From NCBI RefSeq assembly GCF_013031405.1, contig NZ_WPZY01000001.1, forward strand, positions 248,001-312,000: a stretch of DNA of 64,000 nt, in the 5' to 3' direction. This DNA comes from Ruegeria sp. HKCCD8929. Its GTDB lineage: Bacteria; Pseudomonadota; Alphaproteobacteria; Rhodobacterales; Rhodobacteraceae. Numbering within the stretch: the first letter of the stretch is position 1; the number at the start of each line of letters is the position of its first letter. The notes beneath the pieces were generated by a model. It worked only from the letters and a program-made list of their open reading frames with translations, was not told where the DNA came from and did not search any database. Made by a program: the position numbers and the translations under genes. Positions 26,920-37,600 of this stretch are shown piece after piece.

Positions 26920-28239
26920 ATGGTTACCACGATTTTCCCCCGCCTTGGGCTAACGCTGATGGGCCTGACGTTGATGACACTTAGCGCCTGCGAAGAGTCT
27001 GAGGTGATCCTGCCTGGCGAGCGCGAGGATATCCGCCCCGTGGCCGAGGACGCTGCGCAGGCCCTGGGCTCGAAACCCATCCGCCTGTCCGCGCAAAGCG
27101 CGAATGCCAGTTGGGAGCAGGGGATCGGCACTCCGAATTTCCGCACCGCGCACCCGGCGCTGCGCACCAACCCGCAACGGATCTGGTCGGTGCCGATCGG
27201 CAGCGGTGACGAGCGCAAGCAGCGCATCACTGCCGATCCCGTGGTAGCCGGTGGCCTGATCTACACGCTCGATTCCGCCGCTACTGTTTCTGCCGTCACT
27301 CCTCAGGGCGCCGTGGCCTGGAGTGCAAACCTGATCCCACCGGGCGAGAGCGAGGCCGAAGCAACTGGCGGCGGCATGGCTTATGCTGGCGGTGTGCTTT
27401 ATGTGTCCTCCGGTTTTGGGCGCCTGACCGCGCTGGATGCGCGCACCGGTGCGGTGCGCTGGCGGCAGAAGCTGAACGCAACCGGCAGCGGCACGCCGAC
27501 GATCCGCGACGGGCTGCTCTATCTGGTGGCGGGCGACGATACCGGCTGGGCGGTCAACACCAAGGACGGGCGCATCGCCTGGCAACTCGAGGGAACCCCT
27601 AGTGTTGGCAACGTGCTTGGCGCTCCAGCCCCGGCGCTGACCTCAGATCTGGTGGTGTTCGCCTTCGGCTCGGGCGACGTAACTGCCAGCTTCCGCCGTG
27701 GCGGCATCCGGCGCTGGAACGCCTCGGTGACCGGCGGGCGCAAGGGCCGGGCTGCCGCCCGCATCGGCGACGTGACCGGCGCGCCGGTGATCTCGGGCAA
27801 TTCGCTCTATATCGGCAACCATTCGGGGCGCACCGTCGCGTTCGACGCCGCTTCCGGCGAACGCATCTGGACCGCAGGCGAGGGCGCCCTGGGCCCGGTC
27901 TGGCCCGCCGGCGACAGCGTGTTCCTGGTCAGCGACCGCAGCCAGTTGATCCGGCTCAGCGCCGCCGACGGCAGCGTGATCTGGGCCCGCGATCTGTCCG
28001 GTTTCGTCAAGGACAAGCCCCGCAAGCGCGGCGAGATCTTCGCCCATTACGGCCCCATCGTGGCCGGTGGCCGCGTCATCCTCGCCTCCAATGACGGCTA
28101 TCTGCGCTTTTACACGCCCGAGGACGGCACGCTGGTCAACCGGGTCGAGGTGCCGGGCGGGGCTACCACCGGACCGGTCGTGGCAGGCCAGACGCTTTAT
28201 GTGGTATCGACCGACGGCAAACTGCACGCTTTCCGTTGA
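26920..28239 (+). CDS. bamB: Outer-membrane assembly lipoprotein BamB-like (beta-propeller)
   Basis: A 439-residue lipoprotein: signal MVTTIFPRLGLTLMG with lipobox LMTLSAC (lipidated Cys about residue 24), then an eight-bladed PQQ-type propeller; blade motifs such as LTALDARTGAVRWRQ, VAFDAASGERIWTAG and LIRLSAADGSVIWAR are evident. BamB supports insertion of outer-membrane proteins by BamA. The location between a YfgM-like gene and der matches the conserved arrangement in many proteobacteria. The ribosome-binding site is not strong. Confidence 0.88.
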   Translation: MVTTIFPRLGLTLMGLTLMTLSACEESEVILPGEREDIRPVAEDAAQALGSKPIRLSAQSANASWEQGIGTPNFRTAHPALRTNPQRIWSVPIGSGDERKQRITADPVVAGGLIYTLDSAATVSAVTPQGAVAWSANLIPPGESEAEATGGGMAYAGGVLYVSSGFGRLTALDARTGAVRWRQKLNATGSGTPTIRDGLLYLVAGDDTGWAVNTKDGRIAWQLEGTPSVGNVLGAPAPALTSDLVVFAFGSGDVTASFRRGGIRRWNASVTGGRKGRAAARIGDVTGAPVISGNSLYIGNHSGRTVAFDAASGERIWTAGEGALGPVWPAGDSVFLVSDRSQLIRLSAADGSVIWARDLSGFVKDKPRKRGEIFAHYGPIVAGGRVILASNDGYLRFYTPEDGTLVNRVEVPGGATTGPVVAGQTLYVVSTDGKLHAFR

Positions 28240-28289
28240 CGGCGAGATGCGCTAAAGGGCGCGTCTGAGTCTTTGCAAAGATAAGTGCC

Positions 28290-29738
28290 ATGTCCTTGAC
28301 CCTCGCCATCGTGGGGCGCCCCAATGTGGGTAAATCCACCCTGTTCAACCGCCTCGTGGGCAAGCGTCTGGCGCTGGTCGATGACCAGCCCGGCGTGACG
28401 CGCGACCTGCGCGAGGGCGAGGCGCGTCTGGGCGATCTGCGCTTTACCGTGATCGACACCGCCGGGCTTGAGGATGCGACCGACAACAGCCTGCAGGGCC
28501 GCATGCGCCGTCTGACCGAGCGCGCGGTGGACATGGCCGATATCTGCCTGTTCCTGATCGACGCCCGCGCCGGAGTGACGCCGACCGACGAACTGTTTGC
28601 CGACATCCTGCGCAAACGCTCCGAACATGTGATCCTTGCCGCCAACAAGGCCGAAGGTGCCGCGGCCGATGCCGGAGTGATCGAGGCCTATGCTCTGGGT
28701 CTCGGCGAGCCCATCCGCCTTTCGGGTGAGCATGGTGAGGGGCTAAACGACCTCTACACCCAACTCATGCCACTGGCCGACGCGGCAGAAGAGGCCGCCG
28801 AACAAGACACCCCCGAAACCGATGTCGCGGTGGAAGAGGGGGACGAGGATGCGGTGTCCGCCATCACCGCCGCCAAACCCCTGCAGGTCGCCGTAGTGGG
28901 CCGTCCCAACGCGGGCAAATCCACGCTGATCAACAAGATCCTGGGCGAGGATCGCCTGCTGACCGGCCCCGAGGCCGGCATCACCCGCGATGCCATCAGT
29001 TTGCGCACCGACTGGGGCGGCACGCCCATGCGCATCTTCGACACCGCAGGCATGCGCAAAAAGGCTAAAGTGCAGGAGAAGCTGGAAAAGCTCTCGGTTT
29101 CCGACGGCCTGCGCGCGGTCAAATTTGCCGAAGTGGTGGTGGTCATCTTGGACGCCGCCATCCCCTTCGAACAACAGGACCTGCGCATCGCCGACCTGGC
29201 CGAGCGTGAGGGCCGCGCCGTCGTGGTTGCGGTCAACAAATGGGACGTCGAAGAGAACAAGCAGGAGAAACTGCGCGATCTGCGCGAGTCCTTCGAGCGC
29301 CTGCTGCCGCAGCTGCGCGGTGCCCCTCTGGTGACGGTCTCGGCCAAGACGGGCAGGGGCCTCGACCGTCTGCATGCCGCCATCCTGCGCGCTCATGAGA
29401 TCTGGAACCGCCGTATCACCACCGCGCACTTGAACCGCTGGCTGACCGGCATGCTGGAACAGCACCCGCCGCCAGCCCCGCAGGGCAAGCGCATCAAGCT
29501 GCGCTACATGACGCAGGCCAAAACCCGACCGCCCGGGTTCGTAGTCATGTGCTCACACCCCGACAAGATGCCCGCCAGTTATTCGCGGTATCTGGTCAAC
29601 GGTTTGCGCGAGGATTTCGACATGCCCGGCACGCCCATCCGCCTGACCCTGCGCGGACAGGGCGACAAGAACCCCTACAAGGGACGGCGCAAGAAAAACG
29701 CAGGCGCGCTGGCCAAACATCTCAAGGGAAAGGCGTAA
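28290..29738 (+). CDS. der: GTPase Der (EngA), ribosome assembly factor
   Basis: A 482-residue protein with two tandem GTPase domains and a KH-like C-terminal domain. Walker A copies are [14 protein letters not shown] near the start and [14 protein letters not shown] around residue 210. G4 boxes are AANKAE and AVNKWD; the acidic linker between the domains is [12 protein letters not shown]. Der helps mature the 50S subunit. It lies 50 bases after bamB in the same direction. Length and all motifs are complete. Confidence 0.97.
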   Translation: MSLTLAIVGRPNVGKSTLFNRLVGKRLALVDDQPGVTRDLREGEARLGDLRFTVIDTAGLEDATDNSLQGRMRRLTERAVDMADICLFLIDARAGVTPTDELFADILRKRSEHVILAANKAEGAAADAGVIEAYALGLGEPIRLSGEHGEGLNDLYTQLMPLADAAEEAAEQDTPETDVAVEEGDEDAVSAITAAKPLQVAVVGRPNAGKSTLINKILGEDRLLTGPEAGITRDAISLRTDWGGTPMRIFDTAGMRKKAKVQEKLEKLSVSDGLRAVKFAEVVVVILDAAIPFEQQDLRIADLAEREGRAVVVAVNKWDVEENKQEKLRDLRESFERLLPQLRGAPLVTVSAKTGRGLDRLHAAILRAHEIWNRRITTAHLNRWLTGMLEQHPPPAPQGKRIKLRYMTQAKTRPPGFVVMCSHPDKMPASYSRYLVNGLREDFDMPGTPIRLTLRGQGDKNPYKGRRKKNAGALAKHLKGKA

Positions 29739-29905
29739 CCGCGCCAATTTGCTGCACTTTCAGCCGCAGGGCGTGACAGCGCCCCGCCTTTGACGCTAGC
29801 ATCCCCCCATACGCGACAATTTCCGCGTGTGGCCCGTCGGAGTACGGGCCAGTTCTGGTTTTGACGAGACATTGGTACCGGGCCCGGCCCGGGAACAGGG
29901 GTGGT

Positions 29906-30892
29906 ATGGATCTCAGAGCTTACACTCGGCAATACGCCGTGCAGGACAATCGGCTGGCCTCACTCAGCTATTTCGGCACCTTCGCCGTCTATTTCGCCGC
30001 GCTCTGGCTGGCGGTGACCTATGTGCAGCATTGGTACATCCTGCTGCCCGCCGGCGCGGTCTTCGCCTTCGCCGCAGTGCGCCTCTATGTGCTACAGCAC
30101 GATTGCGGCCACCATTCGCTGTTCGAAACCCGCACCCAGAACGAGATCGCGGGCCACATCCTGTCCCCCTTCACCTTCGCCCCCTTTGAGGTGATGAAGC
30201 AGAACCACAACCTGCATCACGCAGGCATTGGCAATCTGGAGCATCGAGAAACCGGCGAGATCCACACCATGACCCTGCGCGAATGGACCGCCGCCGACTG
30301 GAAAACGCGCCTCTTCTACCGCCTCTACCGCAACCCGTTCATCCTGGTGCCGGCGGGCGCGTTGTTTACCTATTTCATCCGCTACCGCTGGCCCAAGAAC
30401 ACCACCCGTTTCGGCGTCCGGGGCGTGCTGCTGCACAATCTCTCGATCGTAGTGATGCTGGGCCTGCTCTACCTCGCCGCAGGCGCAACCGGCATTTGGG
30501 TCTGGCTCGTCTTCTCTTTCTTGGGCGGCATGCTCGGCGTGTTCCTCGTCTACCTGCAGCATAATTTCGAGGACACCTACTGGGACCGCCGCCCCGATCT
30601 CGACCCACAACTGGCGGCGCTTCAGGGCTCCTCCGCGCTCGATTTCGGCTGGTGGTTCGACACGGCGGTCGCCTGCATCACCCTGCATGACATCCACCAT
30701 TTCAACGCCCGCATCCCGTCCTACCGGCTGCGCGCCTGCCACTACAACCTGCCACCCGAATGCACCCCCCGCCGCATCAAGTTCCCCGAGGCGGTCGCGG
30801 CGCTGAACCTCAAGCTCTGGGATGAAGAGGCAAAACGGCTGGTGCCCTTCCCGAAATCCCAATCCAGGGCAGGGGTGCCGCAAACCGGCTGA
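29906..30892 (+). CDS. Membrane fatty acid desaturase
   Basis: A 328-residue membrane di-iron desaturase. The three His boxes are HDCGHH, HNLHH and HDIHHF, and four or more hydrophobic helices lie between. It introduces a double bond into a fatty-acyl chain or acts on a related lipid such as a carotenoid or acyl amide; the substrate cannot be resolved. The start at 29906 (MDLRAYTRQYAV) follows AACAGGGGTGGT; the frame extends 15 codons upstream but with no better site. It lies about 170 bases after der in the same direction, so it may have its own promoter. Confidence 0.88.
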   Translation: MDLRAYTRQYAVQDNRLASLSYFGTFAVYFAALWLAVTYVQHWYILLPAGAVFAFAAVRLYVLQHDCGHHSLFETRTQNEIAGHILSPFTFAPFEVMKQNHNLHHAGIGNLEHRETGEIHTMTLREWTAADWKTRLFYRLYRNPFILVPAGALFTYFIRYRWPKNTTRFGVRGVLLHNLSIVVMLGLLYLAAGATGIWVWLVFSFLGGMLGVFLVYLQHNFEDTYWDRRPDLDPQLAALQGSSALDFGWWFDTAVACITLHDIHHFNARIPSYRLRACHYNLPPECTPRRIKFPEAVAALNLKLWDEEAKRLVPFPKSQSRAGVPQTG

Positions 30893-30900
30893 TTTGTGAC

Positions 30901-30934
30901 ATTTGATGTGAATCATATCGGGTCCATATCAAAT
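30901..30934. promoter_or_regulatory. Inverted repeat in the promoter region of the HhH/lysine-rich gene
   Basis: ATTTGAT and ATCAAAT flank a 20-base centre; TCCAT/ATGGA (30923-30937) overlaps it. It lies 58-90 bases before the start codon, where an operator or promoter would sit. No known regulator can be assigned. Confidence 0.3.
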
Positions 30935-30991
30935 GGATCATAATCCTCCGCGCTCATCCGAACCGTGGCAAAGACAAGGAAAGGACCTGTA

Positions 30992-31573
30992 ATGAAACCA
31001 GTCACCGAAGTGCGAGGCGTCGGCCCGACGCTGGGCAAGGCCCTGATCGCCCTGGGCATCAAGACCGCCACCGCATTGGCCAAAGCCGCGCCCGAGACAC
31101 TGGTGCAGGTTCCCCGCATCGGCACCGCCCGCGCTCCGCGCCTGATTGCGGCGGCGCAGGAACTGGCCGGAACCAAACCGGCGCCGAAACCCGCGGCCAA
31201 ACCGGCCCGCAAATCGACCACACGCGCTGTGACCCGCAAGGTCAATGCCGCCGCGGCCCGCGCCAACGCGGCCAAACCGGCAACACCCTCCAAAGCCGAG
31301 ATCGAGGCTGCTGAAGCGAAAGCGGCAAAGGAACGGGCCGAAGCCAAAGCGAGTAAAAAGGCCAAAGCAAAGGCCAAGGCTGAAAAAGCTGCCCGGAAGA
31401 AAACGGAATTCGAGGCCAAGGTGAAAAAGGCCAAGGAGAAGATCAAGGAAAAGTCCAAGAAGGACAAGAAATCCAAGAAAGACGGCAAGAAAAAAGACGC
31501 CAAGGGCAAGAAAGACAAAAAGGGCAAAAAGGAAGCCAAGGCCAAGAAGGACAAGAAAAAGGCGAAGAAGTAA
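30992..31573 (+). CDS. Helix-hairpin-helix protein with histone-H1-like lysine-rich tail
   Basis: A 193-residue basic protein. Residues 1-65 hold a helix-hairpin-helix pair (VRGVGPTLGKALIALGI and VQVPRIGTARAPRLI) that fits non-specific DNA binding. Residues 70-115 are Ala/Pro/Lys-rich, and the rest is almost wholly Lys/Ala/Glu, ending in KKDKK-type clusters as in eukaryotic H1 or AlgP/HC1-like proteins. A role as a nucleoid-associated protein is inferred. The start at 30992 is preceded by AAGGAAAGGA; a GTG nine codons upstream is less likely. The stop codon lies in the loop of a hairpin. Confidence 0.8.
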   Translation: MKPVTEVRGVGPTLGKALIALGIKTATALAKAAPETLVQVPRIGTARAPRLIAAAQELAGTKPAPKPAAKPARKSTTRAVTRKVNAAAARANAAKPATPSKAEIEAAEAKAAKERAEAKASKKAKAKAKAEKAARKKTEFEAKVKKAKEKIKEKSKKDKKSKKDGKKKDAKGKKDKKGKKEAKAKKDKKKAKK

Positions 31574-31584
31574 CCTTCTTCGCC
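31561..31584. terminator. Hairpin containing the stop codon of the lysine-rich gene
   Basis: GGCGAAGAAG and CTTCTTCGCC are perfect 10-base arms around a TAAC loop that holds the TAA stop. No T-run follows. It lies between convergent genes (the serS stop is at 31631), so it may terminate or protect the mRNA end. Confidence 0.55.
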
Positions 31585-31630
31585 CTTAACCCTGCTCAAA
31601 CCGGCGTCGGGTTCTCCGCCGCCGGTTTTC

Positions 31631-32923
31631 TTAGGCCAATGTGCCGTTCAGCCCCAGTGTCAGCTTGCCGCCGAGATAGGGGGCAAGAACATCTGGCAGC
31701 GAGACAGTGCCATCCTCGTTTTGCCCGTTCTCCAGCACCGCGATCAGGCAGCGGCCGACGGCCAGGCCGGATCCGTTCAGCGTATGCACGTATTCCGGCT
31801 TGCCGCCGCCCTCGGGACGGAACCGCGCATTCATACGGCGGGCCTGGAAATCGCCGGTGGTCGAGACCGAGCTGATTTCGCGATAGGTGTTCTGCCCCGG
31901 TAGCCACGCCTCGATGTCATAGGTGCGCCGCGCCCCGAACCCCATATCGCCGGTGCACAGCACCACGGTGCGATAGGGGATGCCCAACTGCTCCAGCAGA
32001 TCCTCGGCACAGCGCAGCATGCGCTTCTGTTCGTCGTCCGATTTCTCCGGATGGGTGACCGAGACCATCTCGACTTTCTCGAATTGATGCTGGCGCAGCA
32101 TACCCGCCGTGTCCTTGCCCGCGCTGCCGGCTTCCGAGCGGAAACAGACCGTATGCGCCGTCATGCGAATGGGCAGGGCGGCCTCGTCCAGAATATCGCC
32201 CGCCACCGAATAGGTCAGCGTCACCTCGGATGTCGGGATCAGCCACCAGCCATTGGTGGTCTGATAGCTTTCCTCGCCGAATTTCGGCAGTTTATCCGTG
32301 CCGTACATGGCCTCGTCACGCACTAGAACCGGGGTGGCGGTCTCGGTCAGCCCGTTCTTGTCGATATGCGTGTCCAGCATGAACTGCGCCAGCGCGCGAT
32401 GAATGCGCGCCACGCCCTTGGAGAGGTTCACGAAGCGGCTGCCCGAGGTTTTGGCGGCGGTTTCGAAATCCATCGCTGCGGCTACGGCCGGGATGTCGTA
32501 GTGCTCTTTTGGTGCAAAGGCAAAATTGCGGGGATTGCCCCAGCGGTTCACCTCGACATTGTCATCCTCATCGGCGCCCTGAGGCACATCCTCGGCGGGC
32601 AGGTTGGCAATGCGCGCGAGCTGATCGGTCAGCTGCGCGTCCAGCTCCTTGGCCTCGGCCTGCATGGCGGCCACTTCGGACTTTTTCGCCGCCACATCTG
32701 CTCGCAGCCGCTCGAACTCGGCCTCATCGCCCTTGGCCTTGGCGGCCCCGATGGCCTTGGCGGCCTTGTTCTGCTCGGCCTGCGCGGTTTCGGCGGCCAG
32801 AATCTTAGCGCGCCGCGCTTCATCCAACTGCAACAGCGACGACGACACCGGCGCATCCCCGCGCCGCGCAAGGGCGGCGTCAAAGGCGGCAGGATTTTCG
32901 CGAATGGCGCGGATGTCGTGCAT
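31631..32923 (-). CDS. serS: Seryl-tRNA synthetase
   Basis: A 430-residue class II synthetase. An N-terminal antiparallel coiled-coil arm (about residues 30-100) is rich in Ala/Glu/Lys and binds the long variable arm of tRNA-Ser. The catalytic core shows motif 2 ([20 protein letters not shown]) and motif 3 ([17 protein letters not shown]). It charges tRNA-Ser with serine and supplies Ser-tRNA-Sec where used. The start at 32923 gives [11 protein letters not shown], the normal N-terminus; the frame extends 43 codons upstream without family similarity. Coding strand is opposite to the preceding genes. Confidence 0.97.
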   Translation of the reverse strand: MHDIRAIRENPAAFDAALARRGDAPVSSSLLQLDEARRAKILAAETAQAEQNKAAKAIGAAKAKGDEAEFERLRADVAAKKSEVAAMQAEAKELDAQLTDQLARIANLPAEDVPQGADEDDNVEVNRWGNPRNFAFAPKEHYDIPAVAAAMDFETAAKTSGSRFVNLSKGVARIHRALAQFMLDTHIDKNGLTETATPVLVRDEAMYGTDKLPKFGEESYQTTNGWWLIPTSEVTLTYSVAGDILDEAALPIRMTAHTVCFRSEAGSAGKDTAGMLRQHQFEKVEMVSVTHPEKSDDEQKRMLRCAEDLLEQLGIPYRTVVLCTGDMGFGARRTYDIEAWLPGQNTYREISSVSTTGDFQARRMNARFRPEGGGKPEYVHTLNGSGLAVGRCLIAVLENGQNEDGTVSLPDVLAPYLGGKLTLGLNGTLA

Positions 32924-33405
32924 GGCTCTGAGTCCTTGAATTGGTCGTGTACTAACACGGCCCTTAGACCGAATTCTGCCGGGCGTGACAACCACCCGTT
33001 TGTAGTGGAGCTGTGGAATGCCGGCGCGTGCGACAGGAGGCGTTGACTCCAAAAATGAATGCCGTCGAGTTTTCTGAAACTGACGTCGACTTTATGCGGT
33101 AAGGACGAAACGGCCCGTTATGCTGCGAATCTTGTTCGTCCTGTCGGGATCATTTTTTCACCGGATCACTCCTCGCCGGACCGGGAGACAAAGCAGATCA
33201 ACCGGTGGCTGCCACTTCCTGAGACATTTGGCCGAAATCGGAACCCGGCGGCATTAGCCGCTAGAGCCTGCGAATGGCTTGGCTGTGGCCCACTTCAGCC
33301 TTGGCTTCTCCCAATCTTGGGCATGAACGCTTCGAGCCGTAGCCCGGGGCTCGGATGGACAAACGACGGAGTAAGGCATCGTTCACAAATTCGAGGGATG
33401 TGATC
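32924..33405. other. 482-base gap without a supported gene
   Basis: Lies between the serS start and the end of a LysR gene. Besides the possible serS promoter I see no RNA gene or repeat. A 114-codon open frame on the plus strand (33059-33403) has no clear ribosome-binding site, no recognisable protein features and many rare-looking junctions; I leave it out. The AT content is higher than in the neighbouring genes. Confidence 0.5.
32963..32991 (-). promoter_or_regulatory. Possible sigma-70 promoter of serS
   Basis: On the minus strand TTGTCA (32986-32991) and TCTAAG (32963-32968) are spaced by exactly 17 bases, 40 bases upstream of the serS start. The -35 matches consensus at 5 of 6 positions and the -10 at 4 of 6. 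Confidence 0.4.
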
Positions 33406-34350
33406 TCAGGCGGAGACAGCGGTGGGCCTGGCGGGCTTCATGCCCGAAGCCGGCAAGGTTTTGGTTTTGGTTGCCTGTCTTTCCTGACAGATCTGGAAAA
33501 TGAATTCCTGAACCGTCTGAATCCGCGCGAGGTTGCGCATGTCCGGATGGGTTAGCATCCAGAGGTCGGCCGTGGTCTGCAACTGTCCCGGCAGAAGCTC
33601 GACCAGATCCGGGTGCGCCTGTGCAAGGTATTTTGGGAACGGGGCTATTCCAAGCCCGCTTTTGACGGCTTCAAGTTGTGCCAAAAGGCTGTCGGTGGTC
33701 AGCGCCACGTTGCAGCGTTCTGAGAGCAGGGCGAATTCCCGGCATTGGGCCGTTTGCGCCAGCGCGCCCGAAGCCGCGACGATATTGTGACCGTCCAGAT
33801 CCTTCACGGTCTCAAACGGTTCGATGTCGTCGAGATAGAGACGCGAGGCATAGATGCCGAACCCAACCGAGCCTAGCTTGCGCCCCACCAGCCGCTCTTG
33901 CCCGGGTTGCCCGATACGCACGGCAATATCCGCCTCGCGGTTGAGTAGATTCACTTTGGCCGTGGACAGTAGCAGTTTGATCTGCAACCCCGGATGCGTG
34001 TTGTGCAACTCGCGCAGGCGGGGAGCCAGCATTGTCTGACCCAACCCGCTTGGGGCCGCAACCGTGACTGTGCCTGTCAGCAAACCATCGTCGTCATAGA
34101 TCGCTTCATTGATCAGCAGCATTTGCTGCTCGATCTGTTCGGCATGATCCAGGATTGCGCGACCGCAACTGGTGGGCGAGACTCCGGACACACTGCGGTC
34201 AAACAGAGTGGCAGAAAGCTCTGCCTCCAGCTCACGCAGTTTGCGCCCGACGGTTGCCGAACTTTCAGCCAGTTGCTCGGCGGCGCCAGCGATGCTCCCG
34301 GCGCGGGCGACGGCAAGAAAGAACCGGAGCAGGTCCCAGTTCTGGCTCAT
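33406..34350 (-). CDS. LysR-family transcriptional regulator
   Basis: A 314-residue LysR regulator: N-terminal winged helix-turn-helix (WDLLRFFLAVARAGSIAGAA and SSATVGRKLRELEAELSA) and a C-terminal periplasmic-binding-like effector domain (LTGTVTVAAPSGLGQTML). The start at 34350 (MSQNWDLLRFF) matches where family proteins begin; ATG codons 12 and 16 codons further upstream are possible and none has a strong ribosome-binding site. It is divergent from the RTX/type I secretion operon, 315 bases away, and could control it, but no binding site was identified. The effector is unknown. Confidence 0.85.
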   Translation of the reverse strand: MSQNWDLLRFFLAVARAGSIAGAAEQLAESSATVGRKLRELEAELSATLFDRSVSGVSPTSCGRAILDHAEQIEQQMLLINEAIYDDDGLLTGTVTVAAPSGLGQTMLAPRLRELHNTHPGLQIKLLLSTAKVNLLNREADIAVRIGQPGQERLVGRKLGSVGFGIYASRLYLDDIEPFETVKDLDGHNIVAASGALAQTAQCREFALLSERCNVALTTDSLLAQLEAVKSGLGIAPFPKYLAQAHPDLVELLPGQLQTTADLWMLTHPDMRNLARIQTVQEFIFQICQERQATKTKTLPASGMKPARPTAVSA

Positions 34351-34507
34351 CGGGGCCCCGGGTCGTATGGATTTGGCCTTTTGCATCGCGGCGGACACTC
34401 GTGATCAGGCAGTATCGATTGCGGTGAAAATACTCCTCAACAGGTACCGATAGCCCGATTGCAATACCACTCAATTTTAGTTGTGCGGATGTGAGAATAA
34501 CTAATTC

Positions 34508-34513
34508 TATAAT
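34508..34513 (+). promoter_or_regulatory. TATAAT box in the AT-rich region upstream of the RTX gene
   Basis: A perfect -10-like TATAAT lies within a locally AT-rich stretch, 150 bases before the RTX start. No good -35 element lies at normal spacing (TTGTGC at 34481 is 21 bases away), so this is only a candidate. Confidence 0.25.
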
Positions 34514-34619
34514 ATATACAGATAGTTGGATATCTTTTCAGCTTTAGTTGGACATGAGGCGCAGCGGTTCATTTCTGATGCGTTGAGCTTTTGCCGTCCC
34601 TTCACAGGTTCAGTCGTGA

Positions 34620-34645
34620 CCGGCGCGCATATTGGTCTGCGCCGG
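34620..34645 (+). promoter_or_regulatory. 5'-untranslated hairpin of the RTX gene
   Basis: CCGGCGC and GCGCCGG form a 7-base stem with a 12-base loop. It ends 7 bases before the GGAGG ribosome-binding site (34653-34657) of the RTX gene, a position where a stem could stabilise the message or tune translation. Confidence 0.4.
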
Positions 34646-34665
34646 CGTGACTGGAGGCAAAAACT

Positions 34666-37600
34666 ATGAACGATGAGAACAATGTGAACCCCATCGTCGG
34701 CACCGCTGGGCCGGATCCGCTTGTGGGAACGGACGGTGATGACGTCATCCGGGGATTGGCTGGTGACGATGTGCTGACCGGAGGTCTTGGCAACGACACG
34801 CTGGACGGTGGCGCGGATATCGACACCGCCGTTTATTCGGATATCGACGTCCCCGTCGAAGTGGATCTGGCTGCCGGCACAGCAACCCGCGAAACCGGGT
34901 TCTCGGTTGTGGTCGAGGATCAGCCGCTGGCGTCGCTGACCACACAGCAAAGCCCCGCCGAGCTGGTCAGCGAAGCCGCTGCCGGCAACCTGTATTACAA
35001 CATTCACACAAATGATTTCCCCGGCGGTGAGATCCGGGGTCAGTTGTTGTTGGCCCAGGATGTGACCACGGAAAACGGTGTTCGCACCCTGACGCTGGTG
35101 GCCACGCTCGACGCAGCACAGGAGCCGGATGGCGCAAGCGACTCGCTGGCAACCGGAGAAGGCACTGTTGTGATCGTCGTGGACGGCGACAGCGTGACCT
35201 ACAGCTCAGATCTGTCGGTGACCGGTCTTGCCACATCCGATCTGTTGCCGGTGGCGGGTGTCAGCGCCATTCACCTGCACAATGCGCCCGCTGGCATCAA
35301 CGGCCCGGTGATCACCGATATCGTGCAGGATGCGGGTGGTGACGTGAACGGCCTGAACCCGCAGGAAGAAGACGGCAACGTCTTTGATGAGGCGGTTGAG
35401 ACCGACACTCTGATCAGCATCGAAAATGTCGAAGGCTCTGACGACACCGACGTGTTGGTGGGCGATGGCAATGCCAACGTCCTGAATGGGAACGATGGCG
35501 ACGATGTGCTCAGCGGTCTGGGCGGCGCCGACGTGCTGAATGGCGGTGCCGGCGACGATACCCTGTCGGGCGGCGGCGGCGTCGACATCATCGACGGCGG
35601 TGAAGGCATCGACACCAACGATTTCGGCAACATCAATCTGGGTGCTGCGGATCCAAGCATTGCAGGCGTGACCGTGGTTGTGAATGCCGATGGCACCGGT
35701 ACCGCATCCTATAACGGCGGTGGCGGAAACGGTCCGCTGATCGAGGAACAGTTCACGGGCATCGAAAACATCATCGGTTCGTCCAACAACGACGATATTC
35801 GCGCCTTAGGTGCGGCCCCGAATGACATCGACGGCGGTGCCGGGGATGACTTCATCGCCGGTGGCGGCGGTGTCGATGTGCTGAGCGGCGGCGAAGGCGT
35901 TGACACCAACAGCTTCATCAATATCGGTGCCGAAGTGGTGGCCGACCTGGGCTCGGGCAGCGCGGCTTATGCGCCGAACGAGAATGTGACTGTGTTCGAG
36001 AATTTCGACGGGTTTGAAAACCTCGACGGTTCGGCCAATGACGACCAGCTGTTCGGTGACGGCGGGGCCAACACCCTGACCGGTAACGAAGGCAACGACC
36101 TGCTGGTCGGGCGCGGCGGCAACGACCTGCTGGAAGGTGGCGAAGGCAACGATGTCCTGCAGGGCGGTGGTGGCGCCGACACGGTGGATGGTGGCGAAGG
36201 TATCGACACGGCGGATTTTCAGGATATCGGTTCGGCCGTGACTGCGGATCTGTCAGCGGGCACCGCGACCTACCAAGGGCCGAATGGTGAAGTGGCCGAC
36301 ACGCTGATCGACATCGAGAATCTGACCGGGTCCGACAACGATGACAACCTGACCGGCGACGAAGGTGACAACCTGCTGGCCGGTGGTGCCGGTAACGACA
36401 CCATTGAGGGCGGCGCGGGCAATGACGTCATCCGCGGTGATGCCATCGGTGACGGTGAAGCGATCACCGTGACCGTGACCAACACGCTGGGCGAGGGCGG
36501 TACCTTCCTGACGCCGGTCTGGTTCGGTTTCCACGACGGTGAGAACTTTGACCTGTGGACCGATGGCGAAGCGGCCAGCGGTGGTCTGGAACGCATTGCC
36601 GAGGATGGCAGCGTCGAAGGCATCGCAGCCGAGTTCAACCAGGAGGTTGGCGATGGCGGAGTGGACGCCACCATCATCGGTGGCATCGGGGCCCCGGGTC
36701 CGATTGATCCGGGCGAAAGCGCCAGCTTTACGCTGAACGTCAACGCCGATCAGGTGGGCCGTGGCTACTTCACCTGGGCAACCATGGTGATCCCGTCGAA
36801 CGACGCCTTCTTGGCCTCACCCGACGACCCGTTGACCGATGCGTTGTTTGATGAGGACGGCAATTTTGCCGGTCCGCTGGTCATCGAACGCTTTGGCAGC
36901 GACGTTCTGGATGCGGGCACCGAGGTCAACACCGAAGAGGACGCCGCCTTTATCAACCAGACCGCGCGCGATCAGGGCATCGCCGAAAACGGTGTGGTTC
37001 GCAGCCACGAGGGCTTCAACGGCTCCGAAGGCAACCCGGACGGCACTCCGGTCAACATCCTGGGCGGCACCACTGCTGCGGGCACCGTCGTTGATCCGAT
37101 CGAGGGTGATTTCACCCGCAATGACGGTGGTGAGCAGTTGCTGCGCATCGTGGTCGACATTGCCGAAGGTGGCGATGACGAACTGTCCGGTGGCGCTGGA
37201 GAGGACATCATCGACGGCGGCCGTGGTGACGACGTGATCGACGGCGGTGCCGACGATGACAACCTCACCGGTGGCGCAGGGCGCGACACGTTCCAGTTCC
37301 GTCGCGGAACCGGATCAGACATCGTGGCCGACTTCACCGCAGGGGCCGAGGCTGGCGATTTCCTAGATGTCTCGGACTTTGGCATCACCGGGATCGAGGG
37401 CCTGGACATCCGGCAGGAGGGCGAGAACACCGTGATCGACCTTGGTGAAGGGGACCAGATCACGCTGGAAGGCGTGGCTCCAGAGGAGTTGGAGGCCGGT
37501 AACTTTGTCTTTGCCGATGCCCCGGAACCGCCGCAGCCAGAGGTCGAAATCGAGGTGACCAATGGCAACGACGATATCGTGGGTGGTGATGAGGCCGAGA

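Noticed and set aside
33059-33403. 114-codon plus-strand open frame in the serS-LysR gap
   Set aside because: No ribosome-binding site at proper distance, no signal, no domain and composition unlike the neighbouring genes; the region looks like non-coding or decayed DNA.
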